Shown here in pieces: positions 24,171 through 33,247 of a stretch of 64,000 nt of DNA. How positions within the stretch are numbered: position 1 is the stretch's first letter; every line of letters begins with the position of its first letter. The DNA is from Geodermatophilus poikilotrophus (GTDB taxonomy: Bacteria > Actinomycetota > Actinomycetes > Mycobacteriales > Geodermatophilaceae). The position numbers and the translations under genes are program-made. The stretch lies in assembly GCF_900111455.1 (NCBI RefSeq), contig NZ_FOIE01000004.1, positions 1-64,000 of the forward strand, given 5' to 3'. The notes under the pieces were generated by a model, which was given only the letters and a program-made list of their open reading frames with translations, was not told the DNA's origin and did no database searches.

Positions 24171-24203
24171 GTGGCCTGGTGGGGCGGCCGGTAGCCTGGG
24201 GAC

Positions 24204-24680
24204 ATGCCGCGTGAAGAGGGGCGGAAGCTCATCGCCCAGAACAAGAAGGCGCGGCACGACTACTCGATCCTCGACACCTACGAGGTGGGCCTGGTGCTCA
24301 CCGGCACCGAGGTCAAGAGCCTGCGTGCCGGTCGTGCCTCGCTCGTCGACGGCTTCGCCACCGTGGACGGGGGCGAGGTCTGGCTGCAGCACGTGCACAT
24401 CCCCGAGTACGCCGAGGGCACCTGGACCAACCACGCCCCGCGGCGGAAGCGGAAGGTGCTCATGCACCGCGCCGAGATCGACAAGCTGATCGGGAAGACC
24501 AAGGAGGGCGGCCTGACCCTCGTCCCGCTCGACCTGTACTTCAAGGACGGCAAGGTCAAGGCGACCCTGGCCCTCGCCAAGGGCAAGAAGTCCTACGACA
24601 AGCGGCAGGACCTCGCCGAGCGCGACTCCCGCCGGGAGATCCAGAAGGCCTTCGGCCGGTACGTGAAGGGGCGGCGGTAG
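24204..24680 (+). CDS. smpB: SsrA-binding protein SmpB
   Basis: The 158-residue RNA-binding protein brings tmRNA to stalled ribosomes. It has the family fold markers [30 protein letters not shown], the H-rich [10 protein letters not shown] and the basic C-terminal tail ([11 protein letters not shown], then [10 protein letters not shown]). ATG 24204 is at the normal position. The matching tmRNA gene is in this window at 33248-33620. The stop overlaps the GTG of the next gene. Confidence 0.96.
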   Translation: MPREEGRKLIAQNKKARHDYSILDTYEVGLVLTGTEVKSLRAGRASLVDGFATVDGGEVWLQHVHIPEYAEGTWTNHAPRRKRKVLMHRAEIDKLIGKTKEGGLTLVPLDLYFKDGKVKATLALAKGKKSYDKRQDLAERDSRREIQKAFGRYVKGRR

Positions 24681-25603
24681 TGCGGGGGGTGGCCTTCGAC
24701 GGGTACGGCGGGCCCGAGGTCCTGACCCTGCGCGACGACCTGCCCGACCCGCCGGTCGGCCCCGACACCGTGCTGGTGCGCGTGCACGCCGCCGGCGTCA
24801 ACCCGGTCGACGTGCTGATCCGATCCGGCGGGCTGACCGGCGCGTACCCGCACCACCTGCCGATCGTCCCGGGCTGGGACGTCGCCGGCGTCGTCGAGGC
24901 CGCGGGCCCGGCGGTCACCGCGTTCGCCGCCGGGGACGAGGTGTTCGGCTACGTCCGCCGGGACGACGTCCAGTGGGGGACGACGGCCGAGCTGGTGCCC
25001 GCGCCGCAGCGCTGCCTGGCGCACAAGCCGGAGTCGCTGTCCTTCGCCGAGGCGGCCGGGCTGCCGCTGGCGGGGCTCACCGCCTACCAGTCGCTGACCG
25101 AGGCGCTCGACGTGCACGAGGGCGAGCGGGTGCTGGTGCACCGCGCCGCCGGCGGAGTCGGCTTCTGCGCCGTCCAGATCGCCGTCGCGCTGGGTGCGCA
25201 CGTCATCGGCACGGCCAGCCCGCGCAACCACGGCTTCCTCCGCGACGCCGGGGCGGCCGAGGTGCTCGACTACTCGGCCGGGCCGATCAGCGCGCAGCTG
25301 TCCGAACCGGTCGACGCCGTCCTCGACCTCGTCGGCGGGGACACCCTGACCGACGCGCCGAAGCAGGTCCGCGACCGCGCCCGCATCACCTCCGTCGTGG
25401 ACCCGGTGGTCAACGAGATGGGCGGCCGCTACGTCTTCGTCCGCCCCGAGCACGAGCACCTGGAGGAGCTCGGCCGGATGGCCGACGCCGGCCAGTTGCG
25501 GGTGCCGGTCGCCCGGGCGTTCCCGCTGGAGCAGACGGCCGAGGCGCAGGAGCTGGTCGCGGGCGGGCACGTGCGCGGCAAGGTCGTGGTCACCCTCCGG
25601 TGA
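24680..25603 (+). CDS. Zinc-independent quinone oxidoreductase-type MDR dehydrogenase
   Basis: This 307-residue NAD(P)H-dependent oxidoreductase is of the medium-chain dehydrogenase superfamily, quinone oxidoreductase branch. It has GVNPVDVLIRSG (typical of the zinc-free branch), GDEVFGYV, and a nucleotide-binding segment VLVHRAAGGVGFCAVQIA, in which AAGGVG is the usual glycine-rich loop. Residues 190-225 form the second half of the Rossmann fold. The GTG start overlaps the smpB stop and the TGA overlaps the next GTG. The substrate cannot be told from sequence. Confidence 0.85.
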   Translation: MRGVAFDGYGGPEVLTLRDDLPDPPVGPDTVLVRVHAAGVNPVDVLIRSGGLTGAYPHHLPIVPGWDVAGVVEAAGPAVTAFAAGDEVFGYVRRDDVQWGTTAELVPAPQRCLAHKPESLSFAEAAGLPLAGLTAYQSLTEALDVHEGERVLVHRAAGGVGFCAVQIAVALGAHVIGTASPRNHGFLRDAGAAEVLDYSAGPISAQLSEPVDAVLDLVGGDTLTDAPKQVRDRARITSVVDPVVNEMGGRYVFVRPEHEHLEELGRMADAGQLRVPVARAFPLEQTAEAQELVAGGHVRGKVVVTLR

Positions 25604-26490
25604 CTCCTCCGCCGGTCGACGACGCCGACGTCCCCCGGTACTGGCGCGAGCTGGGCCTGCCGGGCCTGGTCGACGTGCACGTGCACTTCCTGCCCGAGCG
25701 GGTGCAGGCCAAGGTCTGGGAGTACTTCACGCAGGCCCGGACACACTACGGCGCCGCCTGGCCGGTGCAGTACCCGCTGCCGGACGACGAGCGGCTGGCG
25801 GTGCTCGACCGGCTCGGCGTCCGGGCGTTCCCGACGCTGCCCTACCCGCACAAGGCCGGCATGGCCGCCTGGCTCAACGACTGGTCGCACGCGTTCGCCG
25901 CCGCGCACCCGCAGGTGCTGCGGTCGGCGACGTTCCACCCGGAGCCGGGGGCGGTGTCCTACGTCGGGACGGCGCTCGACCGCGGCGTGCGGGTGTTCAA
26001 GGTGCACGTCCAGGTGGGCGCCTTCGACCCGCGCGACCCGCTGCTCGACCCGGTGTGGGCGCGGCTGGAGGAGACCGGCACCCCCGTGGTGATCCACTGC
26101 GGCTCCGGCCCGCTGCGCGGCGAGCACACCGGCCCGGCGCCGATGACCGGCCTGCTCGAGCGGTACCCGCGGCTGCAGCTGGTCATCGCCCACCTCGGCA
26201 TGCCCGAGTACGCGGCCTTCCTCGACCTGGCCGAGCGGTACGAGCGGGTGCACCTGGACACCACGATGTTCGCCACGGACTTCACCGAGCGGCTGATGCC
26301 CTTCGACCCCGCCCTCCGGCCGAGGCTGGCCGCGCTGCGGGACAAGGTGCTGCTCGGCAGCGACTTCCCCTCCATCCCGTACCCGTACGCCCACCAGCTG
26401 GCCGCGCTGCACCGCCTCGACCTGGGGGAGGAGTGGCTGCGCGCGGTCCTCTGGCACAACGGCGCGCGGCTGTTCTCACTGGCGTCCTGA
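25600..26490 (+). CDS. Amidohydrolase (TIM-barrel metal-dependent hydrolase)
   Basis: This 296-residue member of the amidohydrolase_2 family has the metal ligands VDVHVHFLP (HxH near residue 25), VVIHCGSG, VIAHLGMPEY and the Asp in LGSDFPSIPYPY. The family catalyses hydrolysis or decarboxylation of ring or carboxylate substrates; the substrate here is unknown. The GTG at 25600 overlaps the preceding MDR gene stop, so the three genes from smpB onward look like one transcript. Confidence 0.87.
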   Translation: MTPPPVDDADVPRYWRELGLPGLVDVHVHFLPERVQAKVWEYFTQARTHYGAAWPVQYPLPDDERLAVLDRLGVRAFPTLPYPHKAGMAAWLNDWSHAFAAAHPQVLRSATFHPEPGAVSYVGTALDRGVRVFKVHVQVGAFDPRDPLLDPVWARLEETGTPVVIHCGSGPLRGEHTGPAPMTGLLERYPRLQLVIAHLGMPEYAAFLDLAERYERVHLDTTMFATDFTERLMPFDPALRPRLAALRDKVLLGSDFPSIPYPYAHQLAALHRLDLGEEWLRAVLWHNGARLFSLAS

Positions 26491-26542
26491 GGGCCGCGTC
26501 GGGCACCTCGCCACTGGGACCCCGTTCCCGGCCCGGTGTGCG

Positions 26543-26563
26543 CCGGAGGTGGACCACCTCCTC
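26543..26563. terminator. Candidate bidirectional terminator
   Basis: GGAGGTGGACCACCTCC is a perfect short palindrome between two convergent genes, extendable by CCGG on either side. No T-run follows, as is usual at this GC content. Confidence 0.35.
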
Positions 26564-26672
26564 TCCGGGAGGTCCGGTGACGACGCGGACGCCTGCCGCG
26601 CGCGAGCCGGGCAGGTGTCCGCGGTGGGAGGAGCCGGCTCGCGGTGGTCCCGCCGCGGAGCCGGGAGCCACC

Positions 26673-26993
26673 TCAGCCGGGGCCGGGCGCGTAGTCCGGG
26701 TGCAGCTGGGCGGCCCGGTCCACCTCCTCCGGCGTCAGCAGGACGACGGTGCGGACCGTCGCGACGCCCCGGCCGCTGATGGTGAGCGACAGCGCCGCGG
26801 CGGCCGCGCTGTCGGGCAGCTCGACGACCGCGTAGACGTCGGCGTCGCCGAGGGCGAAGTCGAAGCTCTCCAGCCGCCCCTCCAGGTCGAGGACGGCGTG
26901 CGCGAAGGCGCTGCGGCGAGCCGACCCGCCGGCGGCCATCACCGCCCGCGCGCCCTGGGCCTCGTACCGGGCGATGACGAGGAAGCGGGGCAC
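26673..26993 (-). CDS. GYD domain protein
   Basis: This 106-residue protein matches the GYD family throughout: FLVIARYEAQGARAV, GGSARRSAF, LESFDFALGDADVYAVVELP and a VRTVVLLTPEEVD end. These are small dimeric alpha-beta barrel-like proteins without known enzymology. GTG 26993 is the family start; a much longer open frame upstream is a shadow. It converges with the amidohydrolase gene. Confidence 0.85.
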   Translation of the reverse strand: MPRFLVIARYEAQGARAVMAAGGSARRSAFAHAVLDLEGRLESFDFALGDADVYAVVELPDSAAAAALSLTISGRGVATVRTVVLLTPEEVDRAAQLHPDYAPGPG

Positions 26994-27107
26994 GGGAGCC
27001 CTCCTCTCGGCGGCGTGCGCCGATGCTGACGCCCGGCCGCACCGGCCCGCAAGGGACGCCGCGGAACCCGGTCGACCGCCCCCGCCGCCGTCCCTACGCT
27101 GCGCGGC

Positions 27108-28091
27108 GTGCCCCCGTTGCCCGCCGGCCTCACCGCCCGCCCGCTCACCGCGGACGACCTCCCTGCCGTGGCGGAGCTGTTCGCCGCCGCCGAGCCGCTC
27201 GACGACACCGGCGAGCACCTCGACGCCGACGACCTCGCCGAGTGGTGGGTCGAGGACCTGGTCGACCTCTCCCGCGACGGCCGGGCGGTGTGCGCCGGCG
27301 ACGGGGCGCTGGTCGGGGTCGCTGTGGTGCTGTCGATCAGCGGCGCCCGGGAGGACCACCGGGTCGTGCTGGAGGGGCGGGTGCACCCGGCCTGGCGCGG
27401 GCGCGGCATCGGGTCGGCGCTGCTGGACTGGCAGCTGCGCCGCGGCGCGGAGCTCCACCGCCGCGACCACCCCGAGCTGCCCGGCCGGCTGACGGTCTCG
27501 GTGTACCCGGGGATGGGGTCGCTGGAGCCGCTGGTGCGCCGGGCCGGGTTCGCGGCCGAGCGCTGGTACGCCGACGTCGAGCGGCCGCTGACCGGGCTGC
27601 CGGAGGTCCCCGCGGTTCCCGGCCTCCAGCTGCTGCCCTTCGCCTGGGACCGGGACGACGAGGTGCGGCGGGCGCACAACGCGGCATTCACCGACCACCA
27701 CGGCTCGGGCGAGCGCGACGCCGCCACGTGGCGGGCCTGGTTCACCGGATCGCGCGCCTTCCGGCCCGACCTGTCGGTGCTCGCCCTCGTCGACGGGGTC
27801 GTGGCCGGCTACGTGCTCAGCTACGTCTACGAGGCCGACACCCGCGCCACCGGCGTCCCGCAGGTCCACCTGGGGCAGCTCGGGGTCCTCCGTCCCGCCC
27901 GGGGGCGCGGCATCGCGTCGGCCGCGATCGTCGCGGCCCTGCGGGCCGCTGCCGCCGACGGCTGCGCCACCGCGGGCCTGCAGGTCGACACCGAGAACCC
28001 CACCGGGGCGTTCGGCCTGTACCGGCGGCTGGGCTTCACGCCGGTCCGCACCCGCGTCCAGTGGGCCTGCACCCTGCCGCCCGCGCCATGA
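27108..28091 (+). CDS. Tandem GNAT acetyltransferase
   Basis: The 327-residue protein has two GNAT domains, as in mycothiol synthase MshD and related actinobacterial enzymes. Domain 1 (about 5-160) has EGRVHPAWRGRGIGSALLDW, a good acetyl-CoA loop. Domain 2 (about 170-325) has LGVLRPARGRGIASAAIVAA and the C-terminal NPTGAFGLYRRLGF. It lacks clear MshD-specific context, so its substrate is unknown. Its TGA overlaps the ATG of the next gene at 28088. Confidence 0.85.
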   Translation: MPPLPAGLTARPLTADDLPAVAELFAAAEPLDDTGEHLDADDLAEWWVEDLVDLSRDGRAVCAGDGALVGVAVVLSISGAREDHRVVLEGRVHPAWRGRGIGSALLDWQLRRGAELHRRDHPELPGRLTVSVYPGMGSLEPLVRRAGFAAERWYADVERPLTGLPEVPAVPGLQLLPFAWDRDDEVRRAHNAAFTDHHGSGERDAATWRAWFTGSRAFRPDLSVLALVDGVVAGYVLSYVYEADTRATGVPQVHLGQLGVLRPARGRGIASAAIVAALRAAAADGCATAGLQVDTENPTGAFGLYRRLGFTPVRTRVQWACTLPPAP

Positions 28092-28519
28092 GCTGGGCCG
28101 ACGACACCGGGCTGGTCGAGCTGCCCGGCGGCGTCCGGGTCCGCGGCCGCCGGCTGGGCGCTCCGGCGTCCCCGGCCGACCGGGCGGTGGTCCTCGGCAG
28201 CGGCCCGCTGCCGCCGTGGCCGGCGCGCCGGGTGCGCTGGCCCGACTTCGGGGTGCCGTCGGACCCCGACGACGTCCTCGCCGCCCTGACCGAGGCGCTC
28301 GACCGGGCCCGGGCGGGGGAGCGGGTGGAGGTGGCCTGCCGCGGCGGCGTCGGACGCACCGGCACCGCGCTGGCCGCGCTCGCCGTCCTCGACGGGGTGC
28401 CGGCCGACGACGCCGTCCGGTGGATCCGCGAGCGGTACTCCCCGCGTGCGGTGGAGACGCCCTGGCAGCGCCGCTGGCTGCGCACCCTGGGGCCGCCGGA
28501 CCGGCCCCGTCCCGGCTAG
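28088..28519 (+). CDS. Small protein-tyrosine phosphatase-like protein
   Basis: This 143-residue protein has the C(X)5R phosphatase loop as VEVACRGGVGRTGTALA (catalytic Cys near residue 80, Arg near 86). VRWPDFGVPSDPDD supplies the Asp loop position, and WIRERYSPRAVETPWQ is the C-terminal signature. This matches short dual-specificity-like actinobacterial phosphatases. The start overlaps the GNAT stop. A complex repeat block follows at once. Confidence 0.78.
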   Translation: MSWADDTGLVELPGGVRVRGRRLGAPASPADRAVVLGSGPLPPWPARRVRWPDFGVPSDPDDVLAALTEALDRARAGERVEVACRGGVGRTGTALAALAVLDGVPADDAVRWIRERYSPRAVETPWQRRWLRTLGPPDRPRPG

Positions 28520-28625
28520 GCCCCGTCCAGAGGCTCGCTGCGGCCCCGTCCCGGGTCCCGCCCTGAGCCTGCGAAGGGTGGGGAGGACGGGGTCCTTCCA
28601 CGGTGAGGAGGACGGGGTCCTCCCG
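28518..28625 (-). repeat. Composite hairpin repeat R4 (copy nested in copy)
   Basis: A complete minus-orientation copy (28542-28598: GGCCCCGTCC to GGACGGGGTCC) is flanked on the left by the first 24 bp of another copy (AGGCCCCGTCCAGAGGCTCG) and on the right by that copy's end (GGTGAGGAGGACGGGG then TCC). The flanks together equal one copy of the R3 type, interrupted in its loop. Confidence 0.6.
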
Positions 28626-28664
28626 GAGTGGTGGGGGCAGGGGGGTCCTCCTAGGGTCCGGCGC

Positions 28665-29534
28665 ATGGTCAGCGCCGATCAGCCCGCCCCGGACACCGCC
28701 CGCGCGCACCGCGCCGTGGAGCCGCTGCACAACCACGTCTACTTCTCGCCCGAGCAGGACGAGTACCTCACCGCGGTCGGGCTGCGCCCCGGCCGGATGT
28801 GCTACTTCGCCGGCCGGGCGGCCGCCATGGGCGCCGTCGGGCCCGGCACCGTCGTCGCCACCTTCTCCAACTTCGCCCCCGCGCTGGTCACCCGGCACGT
28901 GCCGCGCGCGTGGACCCTCGCCGCTCCGGAGCAGGTCCTCGCCGCCCGGCTGGACGGGGCCCGCGCCTCGCTGACCCGGCTGCTCGGCGGGCCGGAGGCC
29001 GCGGCCGCGCCGGAGGTGGCCGAGCTGGCCGGCCTGCTGCGCGAGGCCTGCACCGTGCTCACCCCGGAGGGCCGCCCGCTCTACGCGGCGCACGCCGACC
29101 AGCCGTGGCCCGACGAGCCGGTGCTGTCGCTGTGGCACGGGGCCACGCTGCTGCGCGAGCACCGCGGCGACGGGCACGTCGCCTGCCTGCTGCGGTCGGG
29201 GATGTCCGGTGTGGAGGCGCTGGTCACGCACACCTGGACCGGCCGCGGCTTCACCGAGGCCGCCGCCCGGGCGACCCGGGGGTGGAGCGAGGAGGAGTGG
29301 GCCGCGGCCTCCGAGCGGCTCGCCGCACGGGGCCTGCTCACCGATGGCGGGCTGACCGACGAGGGCCGCCGGCTGCGCGCCGAGGTCGAGGCCGGCACCG
29401 ACGAGCTCTCCGCGGCGCCCTGGGCGCACCTGGGTGCGGAGCGGACCGCCCGGGTCGTCGAGCTGGGCCGCGCGCTGTCGAGCCGGCTGGTGGCGAACGG
29501 CGCGTACCCGGCCGACGTCTTCTCCGCCCGGTGA
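28665..29534 (+). CDS. SCO6745-family protein
   Basis: This 289-residue actinobacterial protein matches what I know of the SCO6745 family: HNHVYFSPE near residue 25, GRMCYFAGRAAAMGAVG, FSNFAPALVTRHVPRAW, LSLWHGATLLREHRGDGHV and EEWAAASERLAARGLL. The C-terminal half reads like a winged-helix protein. Molecular function is not known. ATG 28665 lies 40 bp from the repeat block. The stop overlaps the GTG of the next gene. Confidence 0.8.
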   Translation: MVSADQPAPDTARAHRAVEPLHNHVYFSPEQDEYLTAVGLRPGRMCYFAGRAAAMGAVGPGTVVATFSNFAPALVTRHVPRAWTLAAPEQVLAARLDGARASLTRLLGGPEAAAAPEVAELAGLLREACTVLTPEGRPLYAAHADQPWPDEPVLSLWHGATLLREHRGDGHVACLLRSGMSGVEALVTHTWTGRGFTEAAARATRGWSEEEWAAASERLAARGLLTDGGLTDEGRRLRAEVEAGTDELSAAPWAHLGAERTARVVELGRALSSRLVANGAYPADVFSAR

Positions 29535-30067
29535 GCGGGCCCCGCGTCCCGGAGGCGGCCGAGGAGGGGCCGACGGCGGAGCTGCTGCGCGTGCGCCGCG
29601 GCGGGCAGCTGTCCGCGCTGGACCGCCTGCTGCTGCACAGCCCGCCGGTCGCCGAGGGCTGGAACGCCCTGCTCGGCGCGCTGCGCGGGGCGACGACGCT
29701 GCCCGCCGACCTGCGCGAGCTGGTGGTGCTGCGGGTGGCCGTGCTGAACGACGCCGACTTCGAGTGGGTCTCACACGAGCCGATCGCCCGCCGCGCCGGG
29801 CTGGCCGAGCCGCAGCTAGGGGCGCTGCGCCGTCCGGAGGCCTCGGCCGAGCCGGTGTGGACGCCGGTGCAGGCCGCCGTCCTCGCCTTCACCGACGCCT
29901 CGACGCGGGACGTCGCCGTCCCGGACGAGGTGTTCGCCGGCGTCCGGGCGCACCTCGACGACCGGCAGGTCGTGGAGCTGGCCGTGCTGGTCGGCGGCTA
30001 CGCGATGGTGTCGCGCTTCCTCGTCGCGCTCGCGGTCCCGCCGCCGGAGGGAGAGGTCGCCGGATAG
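29531..30067 (+). CDS. Carboxymuconolactone decarboxylase-family protein
   Basis: This 178-residue all-helical CMD/AhpD-fold protein shows PPVAEGWNALLGALRG, LPADLRELVVLRVAVLN and EWVSHEPIARRAGL, followed by VVELAVLVGGYAMVSRFLVAL. The CxxC pair of AhpD-type peroxidase reductases is absent, so a redox role is unlikely; decarboxylase or unknown activity remains. The GTG overlaps the upstream SCO6745-like stop, indicating translational coupling. Confidence 0.8.
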   Translation: MSGPRVPEAAEEGPTAELLRVRRGGQLSALDRLLLHSPPVAEGWNALLGALRGATTLPADLRELVVLRVAVLNDADFEWVSHEPIARRAGLAEPQLGALRRPEASAEPVWTPVQAAVLAFTDASTRDVAVPDEVFAGVRAHLDDRQVVELAVLVGGYAMVSRFLVALAVPPPEGEVAG

Positions 30068-30113
30068 CCCCTGCCCTCCCTATGGTCGGCGTCACAGTCC
30101 AGAGGAGGGCGTC

Positions 30114-31727
30114 ATGACCGCGACCGAACGGGAGCAGGGGTCCGGACGGCGGACCGACGTCGACGCCGCGTTCCGCGGCTCGGCCACCTACCGCAGCCTG
30201 GGCGAGCAGCAGCTCAGCCCGGCGGAGGAGCGCTTCGAGAAGGGACGCCGCACGGTCGGGCTCTTCCTCGCCCCGATCGTGACGATCGTCTTCGCCCTCC
30301 TGCCGCTGGACCTGCCGAACCAGCAGCAGCTGCTGGCGGCGATCCTGCTCGGCGTCATCGTCCTGTGGATCACCGAGCCGGTGCCCATCCCGATCGGCGG
30401 CCTGATCGGCGTCGGCGCCATCGTCGTCCTCGGGGTGGTACCCGCCGACGACGCGGTGGCCCCGTTCGGCTCGACGACGGTGTTCACCTTCATCGGCGCC
30501 TTCATCCTGGCCGCCGCGATGCTCAAGCACGGCGTCGCCCGGCGCTTCGCGATGACGATCCTGTCGCTGAAGTGGGTCGGCGGCTCGACCGCGCGCGTCA
30601 TCATCGCGTTCGGGCTGATCACCTGCCTGCTGTCGGCGTTCGTCTCCAACACCGCCACGGTCGCGATGCTGCTGCCCACCGCGATCGGCATCCTCTCGGT
30701 GATCGCCAAGCTGCTGCAGGACAAGGAGCTGGTCGCGCCGGACTTCGACCCGCTGCGGCTGCGGGTGGGCGTCGCGCTGATGCTGATGCTGGCCTACGGG
30801 GCCAGCGTCGGCGGGCTGATCACCCCGGTGGGGACCCCGCCGAACCTGATCGGCCGCGGCCTGATCGAGGAGGCGACGGGGGAGCGGATCGGGTTCCTCA
30901 GCTGGATGCTGATGGCGCTGCCGATCTGCGCGCTGATGTTCGTGGCGCTGGCCGGCGTCCTGCTGCTGCTCAACCGGCCGGAGATCAAGCGCATCGAGGG
31001 CGTCCACGAGTACGTGCAGTCCGAGCGCGCCGAACTCGGCCCCGTCACGCGGGCGGAGAAGAACACGCTGGTCGCCTTCGGTGTCACCGTGGCGCTGTGG
31101 ATCTTCCCCGGCATCATCGCGCTGACCGCCGGCACCGACTCGGCGCTCTACGAGACGGTTGGCGACCGGGTCAACGAGGGCATCGTCGCCGTCCTCGGGG
31201 CCTCGCTGCTGTTCCTGCTGCCCACCGACTGGAAGCGGCGCGAGTTCACCCTGAACTGGTCGGACGCCGCGAAGATCGACTGGGGCACGATCCTGCTGTT
31301 CGGCACCGGCATCATCTTCGGCTCGCTGCTGGCCGACACCGGCCTGGCCGAGACCATCGGCAACGGCTCGGCCGACCTGCTCGGCCTGACCAGCACGTTC
31401 GCGATCACGATCTTCGCGGTGATCCTCGCGATCATCATCTCCGAGACGACGAGCAACACCGCCTCGGCGGCCGTCGTGGTGCCGATCATCATCCCGGTGG
31501 CCGTGGCGGCGGGGATCAACCCGTTCGTGCCCGCGCTGGCGGCGACCTTCGCGGCGTCCTTCGGGTTCATGCTGCCGGTGTCGACGCCGCAGAACGCGAT
31601 CGTCTACGGCTCCGGCGTCGTGCCGATCACCAAGATGATCCGGTCGGGCATCTCCTTCGACGTCCTCGGCGCGCTCCTCATCGTGGTGATGCTGCCGGTC
31701 CTGATCGGCCTCGTCCTGGACGTCTGA
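30114..31727 (+). CDS. DASS-family (SLC13) dicarboxylate:sodium symporter
   Basis: This 537-residue integral membrane transporter has about 12 hydrophobic segments after a 50-residue polar N-terminus. The two pseudo-repeat signatures are present: FVSNTATVAMLLPTA in the first half, with VGTPPNLIGRG, and ETTSNTASAAVVVPIIIPVA in the second, with LPVSTPQNAIVYGSG. These SNT/TPPN-type motifs bind Na+ and the carboxylate. Likely substrates are succinate, malate, fumarate or citrate. ATG 30114 follows GAGGAGGGCG. A hairpin follows the gene. Confidence 0.9.
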   Translation: MTATEREQGSGRRTDVDAAFRGSATYRSLGEQQLSPAEERFEKGRRTVGLFLAPIVTIVFALLPLDLPNQQQLLAAILLGVIVLWITEPVPIPIGGLIGVGAIVVLGVVPADDAVAPFGSTTVFTFIGAFILAAAMLKHGVARRFAMTILSLKWVGGSTARVIIAFGLITCLLSAFVSNTATVAMLLPTAIGILSVIAKLLQDKELVAPDFDPLRLRVGVALMLMLAYGASVGGLITPVGTPPNLIGRGLIEEATGERIGFLSWMLMALPICALMFVALAGVLLLLNRPEIKRIEGVHEYVQSERAELGPVTRAEKNTLVAFGVTVALWIFPGIIALTAGTDSALYETVGDRVNEGIVAVLGASLLFLLPTDWKRREFTLNWSDAAKIDWGTILLFGTGIIFGSLLADTGLAETIGNGSADLLGLTSTFAITIFAVILAIIISETTSNTASAAVVVPIIIPVAVAAGINPFVPALAATFAASFGFMLPVSTPQNAIVYGSGVVPITKMIRSGISFDVLGALLIVVMLPVLIGLVLDV

Positions 31728-31746
31728 GCACCGCCCGCCCGGCGCC

Positions 31747-31775
31747 GTCCACCCGGCCGGGGCAGCTGGGTGGAC
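31747..31775 (+). terminator. Hairpin after the DASS transporter
   Basis: GTCCACCC pairs with GGGTGGAC across a 13-base GC-rich loop, 20 bp after the stop. Confidence 0.5.
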
Positions 31776-31960
31776 AGCGCGTGTCACGATGGACGACGGC
31801 CCGGGGAGCGGGCCGGCCCACGGACGACGGGAGGTGCTGCGCGCGTGCCCAGTGAACCGCCCAGTACCGGCACCGGGGGCCGCACCGCTTGACGCGCTCG
31901 CGCGGGGAGTGGCGGACCCCCCACGAGTCCACCCGCTCCAGCGTCTCCCGGGAGTCCGCC

Positions 31961-33103
31961 GTGGTCGACCGCCGTCGTGCGTCCCTCACCGCCCTGTCCA
32001 CCCTGACCCGCCGTCCGCGGCCCGAGCTGACGCTCGCGCCCCCACCGGCTGCCACCCCGGCCCCCGCGGCGCCGGACCGCCCCGCGCTCATCGTCGACAA
32101 CGCCGTCTACTCGTCGGGACGACGCGTGGCGACCCCGGACAGCGGCGCCGAGAGCCACGAGTGGCTGGTCGAGGACCCCGAGCGCCTGGTGTGGCTGGGC
32201 CTCTACCGGCCCGAGGCCGCCGAGCTCGGTGAGCTGGCCGAGCAGTACGACCTGCCCGAGCTGGCGGTCGAGGACGCGATCAAGGCCCACCAGCGGCCGA
32301 AGTTCGAGCGCTACGGCAGCACGCTGTTCGTCGTCCTCAAGGCCGCGCGCTACCTCGACGCGACCGAGGAGGTCGAGTTCGGCGAGCTGCACCTGTTCCT
32401 CGGCCGGAACTTCGCCATCACCGTGCGGCACAGCGAGTCCCCGGACCTCTCCCGGGTGCGGCGCCGGCTGGAGAGCGAGCCGGCGCTGCTGGAGAAGGGC
32501 AGCGAGGCGGTGCTCTACGCGATCCTCGACGCCGTCGTCGACGGGTACTCGCCGGTGGTCGCGGGCCTGGCCAACGACATCGAGCAGATCGAGACCGAGG
32601 TCTTCCGCGGCGACCCCGGCGTCTCCCGGCGCATCTACGAGCTGTCGCAGGAGGTGCTGGAGTTCCAGCGCGCCGCCCGGCCGCTGACCGGCATCCTCGC
32701 CGCGATCACCGCGGGGTTCGACAAGTACGGCGTCGACGAGGAGCTGCGCAGCTACCTGCGGGACGTCGCCGACCACATCGTCCAGGTCATCGAGCGGGTC
32801 GAGGGGTTCCGGCTGCAGCTGCGCGACATCCTCACCGTGAACTCGACCCTCGTCGCGCAGCGGCAGAACGAGGAGATCCGCGAGCTCACCGAGGCCTCGA
32901 TCGCGCAGGGCGAGGAGGTCAAGAAGATCTCCGCCTGGGCGGCCATCCTGTTCGCGCCGACGCTGGTCGGGACCGTGTACGGGATGAACTTCGAGGCCAT
33001 GCCGGAGCTGTCGTGGCAGCTGGGCTACCCGTTCGCGCTGGTGCTGATGGCCGGGGTGAGCCTGGCGCTGTACGCCGTCTTCAAGCGCCGCGGCTGGATC
33101 TGA
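31961..33103 (+). CDS. corA: CorA-family Mg2+/Co2+ channel-like transporter
   Basis: This 380-residue protein has a soluble N-terminal funnel domain, long helices (residues 190-300), and two C-terminal transmembrane segments separated by the GMN signature (TVYGMNFEAMPEL), ending in a basic KRRGWI tail. These are the hallmarks of CorA pentamers. GTG 31961 is preferred as it lies near GGGAG; a TTG at 31889 would add 24 Ser/Arg-rich residues. A large hairpin follows. No Mg2+ riboswitch is recognisable in the 230 bp upstream. Confidence 0.88.
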   Translation: MVDRRRASLTALSTLTRRPRPELTLAPPPAATPAPAAPDRPALIVDNAVYSSGRRVATPDSGAESHEWLVEDPERLVWLGLYRPEAAELGELAEQYDLPELAVEDAIKAHQRPKFERYGSTLFVVLKAARYLDATEEVEFGELHLFLGRNFAITVRHSESPDLSRVRRRLESEPALLEKGSEAVLYAILDAVVDGYSPVVAGLANDIEQIETEVFRGDPGVSRRIYELSQEVLEFQRAARPLTGILAAITAGFDKYGVDEELRSYLRDVADHIVQVIERVEGFRLQLRDILTVNSTLVAQRQNEEIRELTEASIAQGEEVKKISAWAAILFAPTLVGTVYGMNFEAMPELSWQLGYPFALVLMAGVSLALYAVFKRRGWI

Positions 33104-33123
33104 GGACGGCCGATCCCCGTCGT

Positions 33124-33180
33124 GATCATCGGCGTCTGGCTGCCGGACGCGCTGTCGGCAGCAGCCGGACGCCGATGATC
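33124..33180 (+). terminator. Long hairpin after corA
   Basis: GATCATCGGCGTC at 33124-33136 pairs perfectly with GACGCCGATGATC at 33168-33180, and the inner GGCTGC/GCAGC region extends it. It separates corA from the tmRNA promoter. Confidence 0.7.
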
Positions 33181-33247
33181 GAGGGTCCGGGGTGGCGCGG
33201 GAACAACCCGTCGGCGGGTGCCGTTAGGCTGTCTGCACAACTGCACA

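Noticed and set aside
26673..29774. A 1033-residue minus frame
   Set aside because: Only its last 106 codons match a family (GYD); the rest is a GC-rich shadow of the GNAT, phosphatase and SCO6745-like genes.
31728..31960. Mg2+ riboswitch before corA
   Set aside because: Apart from the DASS terminator hairpin, no M-box or ykoK-like conserved elements are seen.
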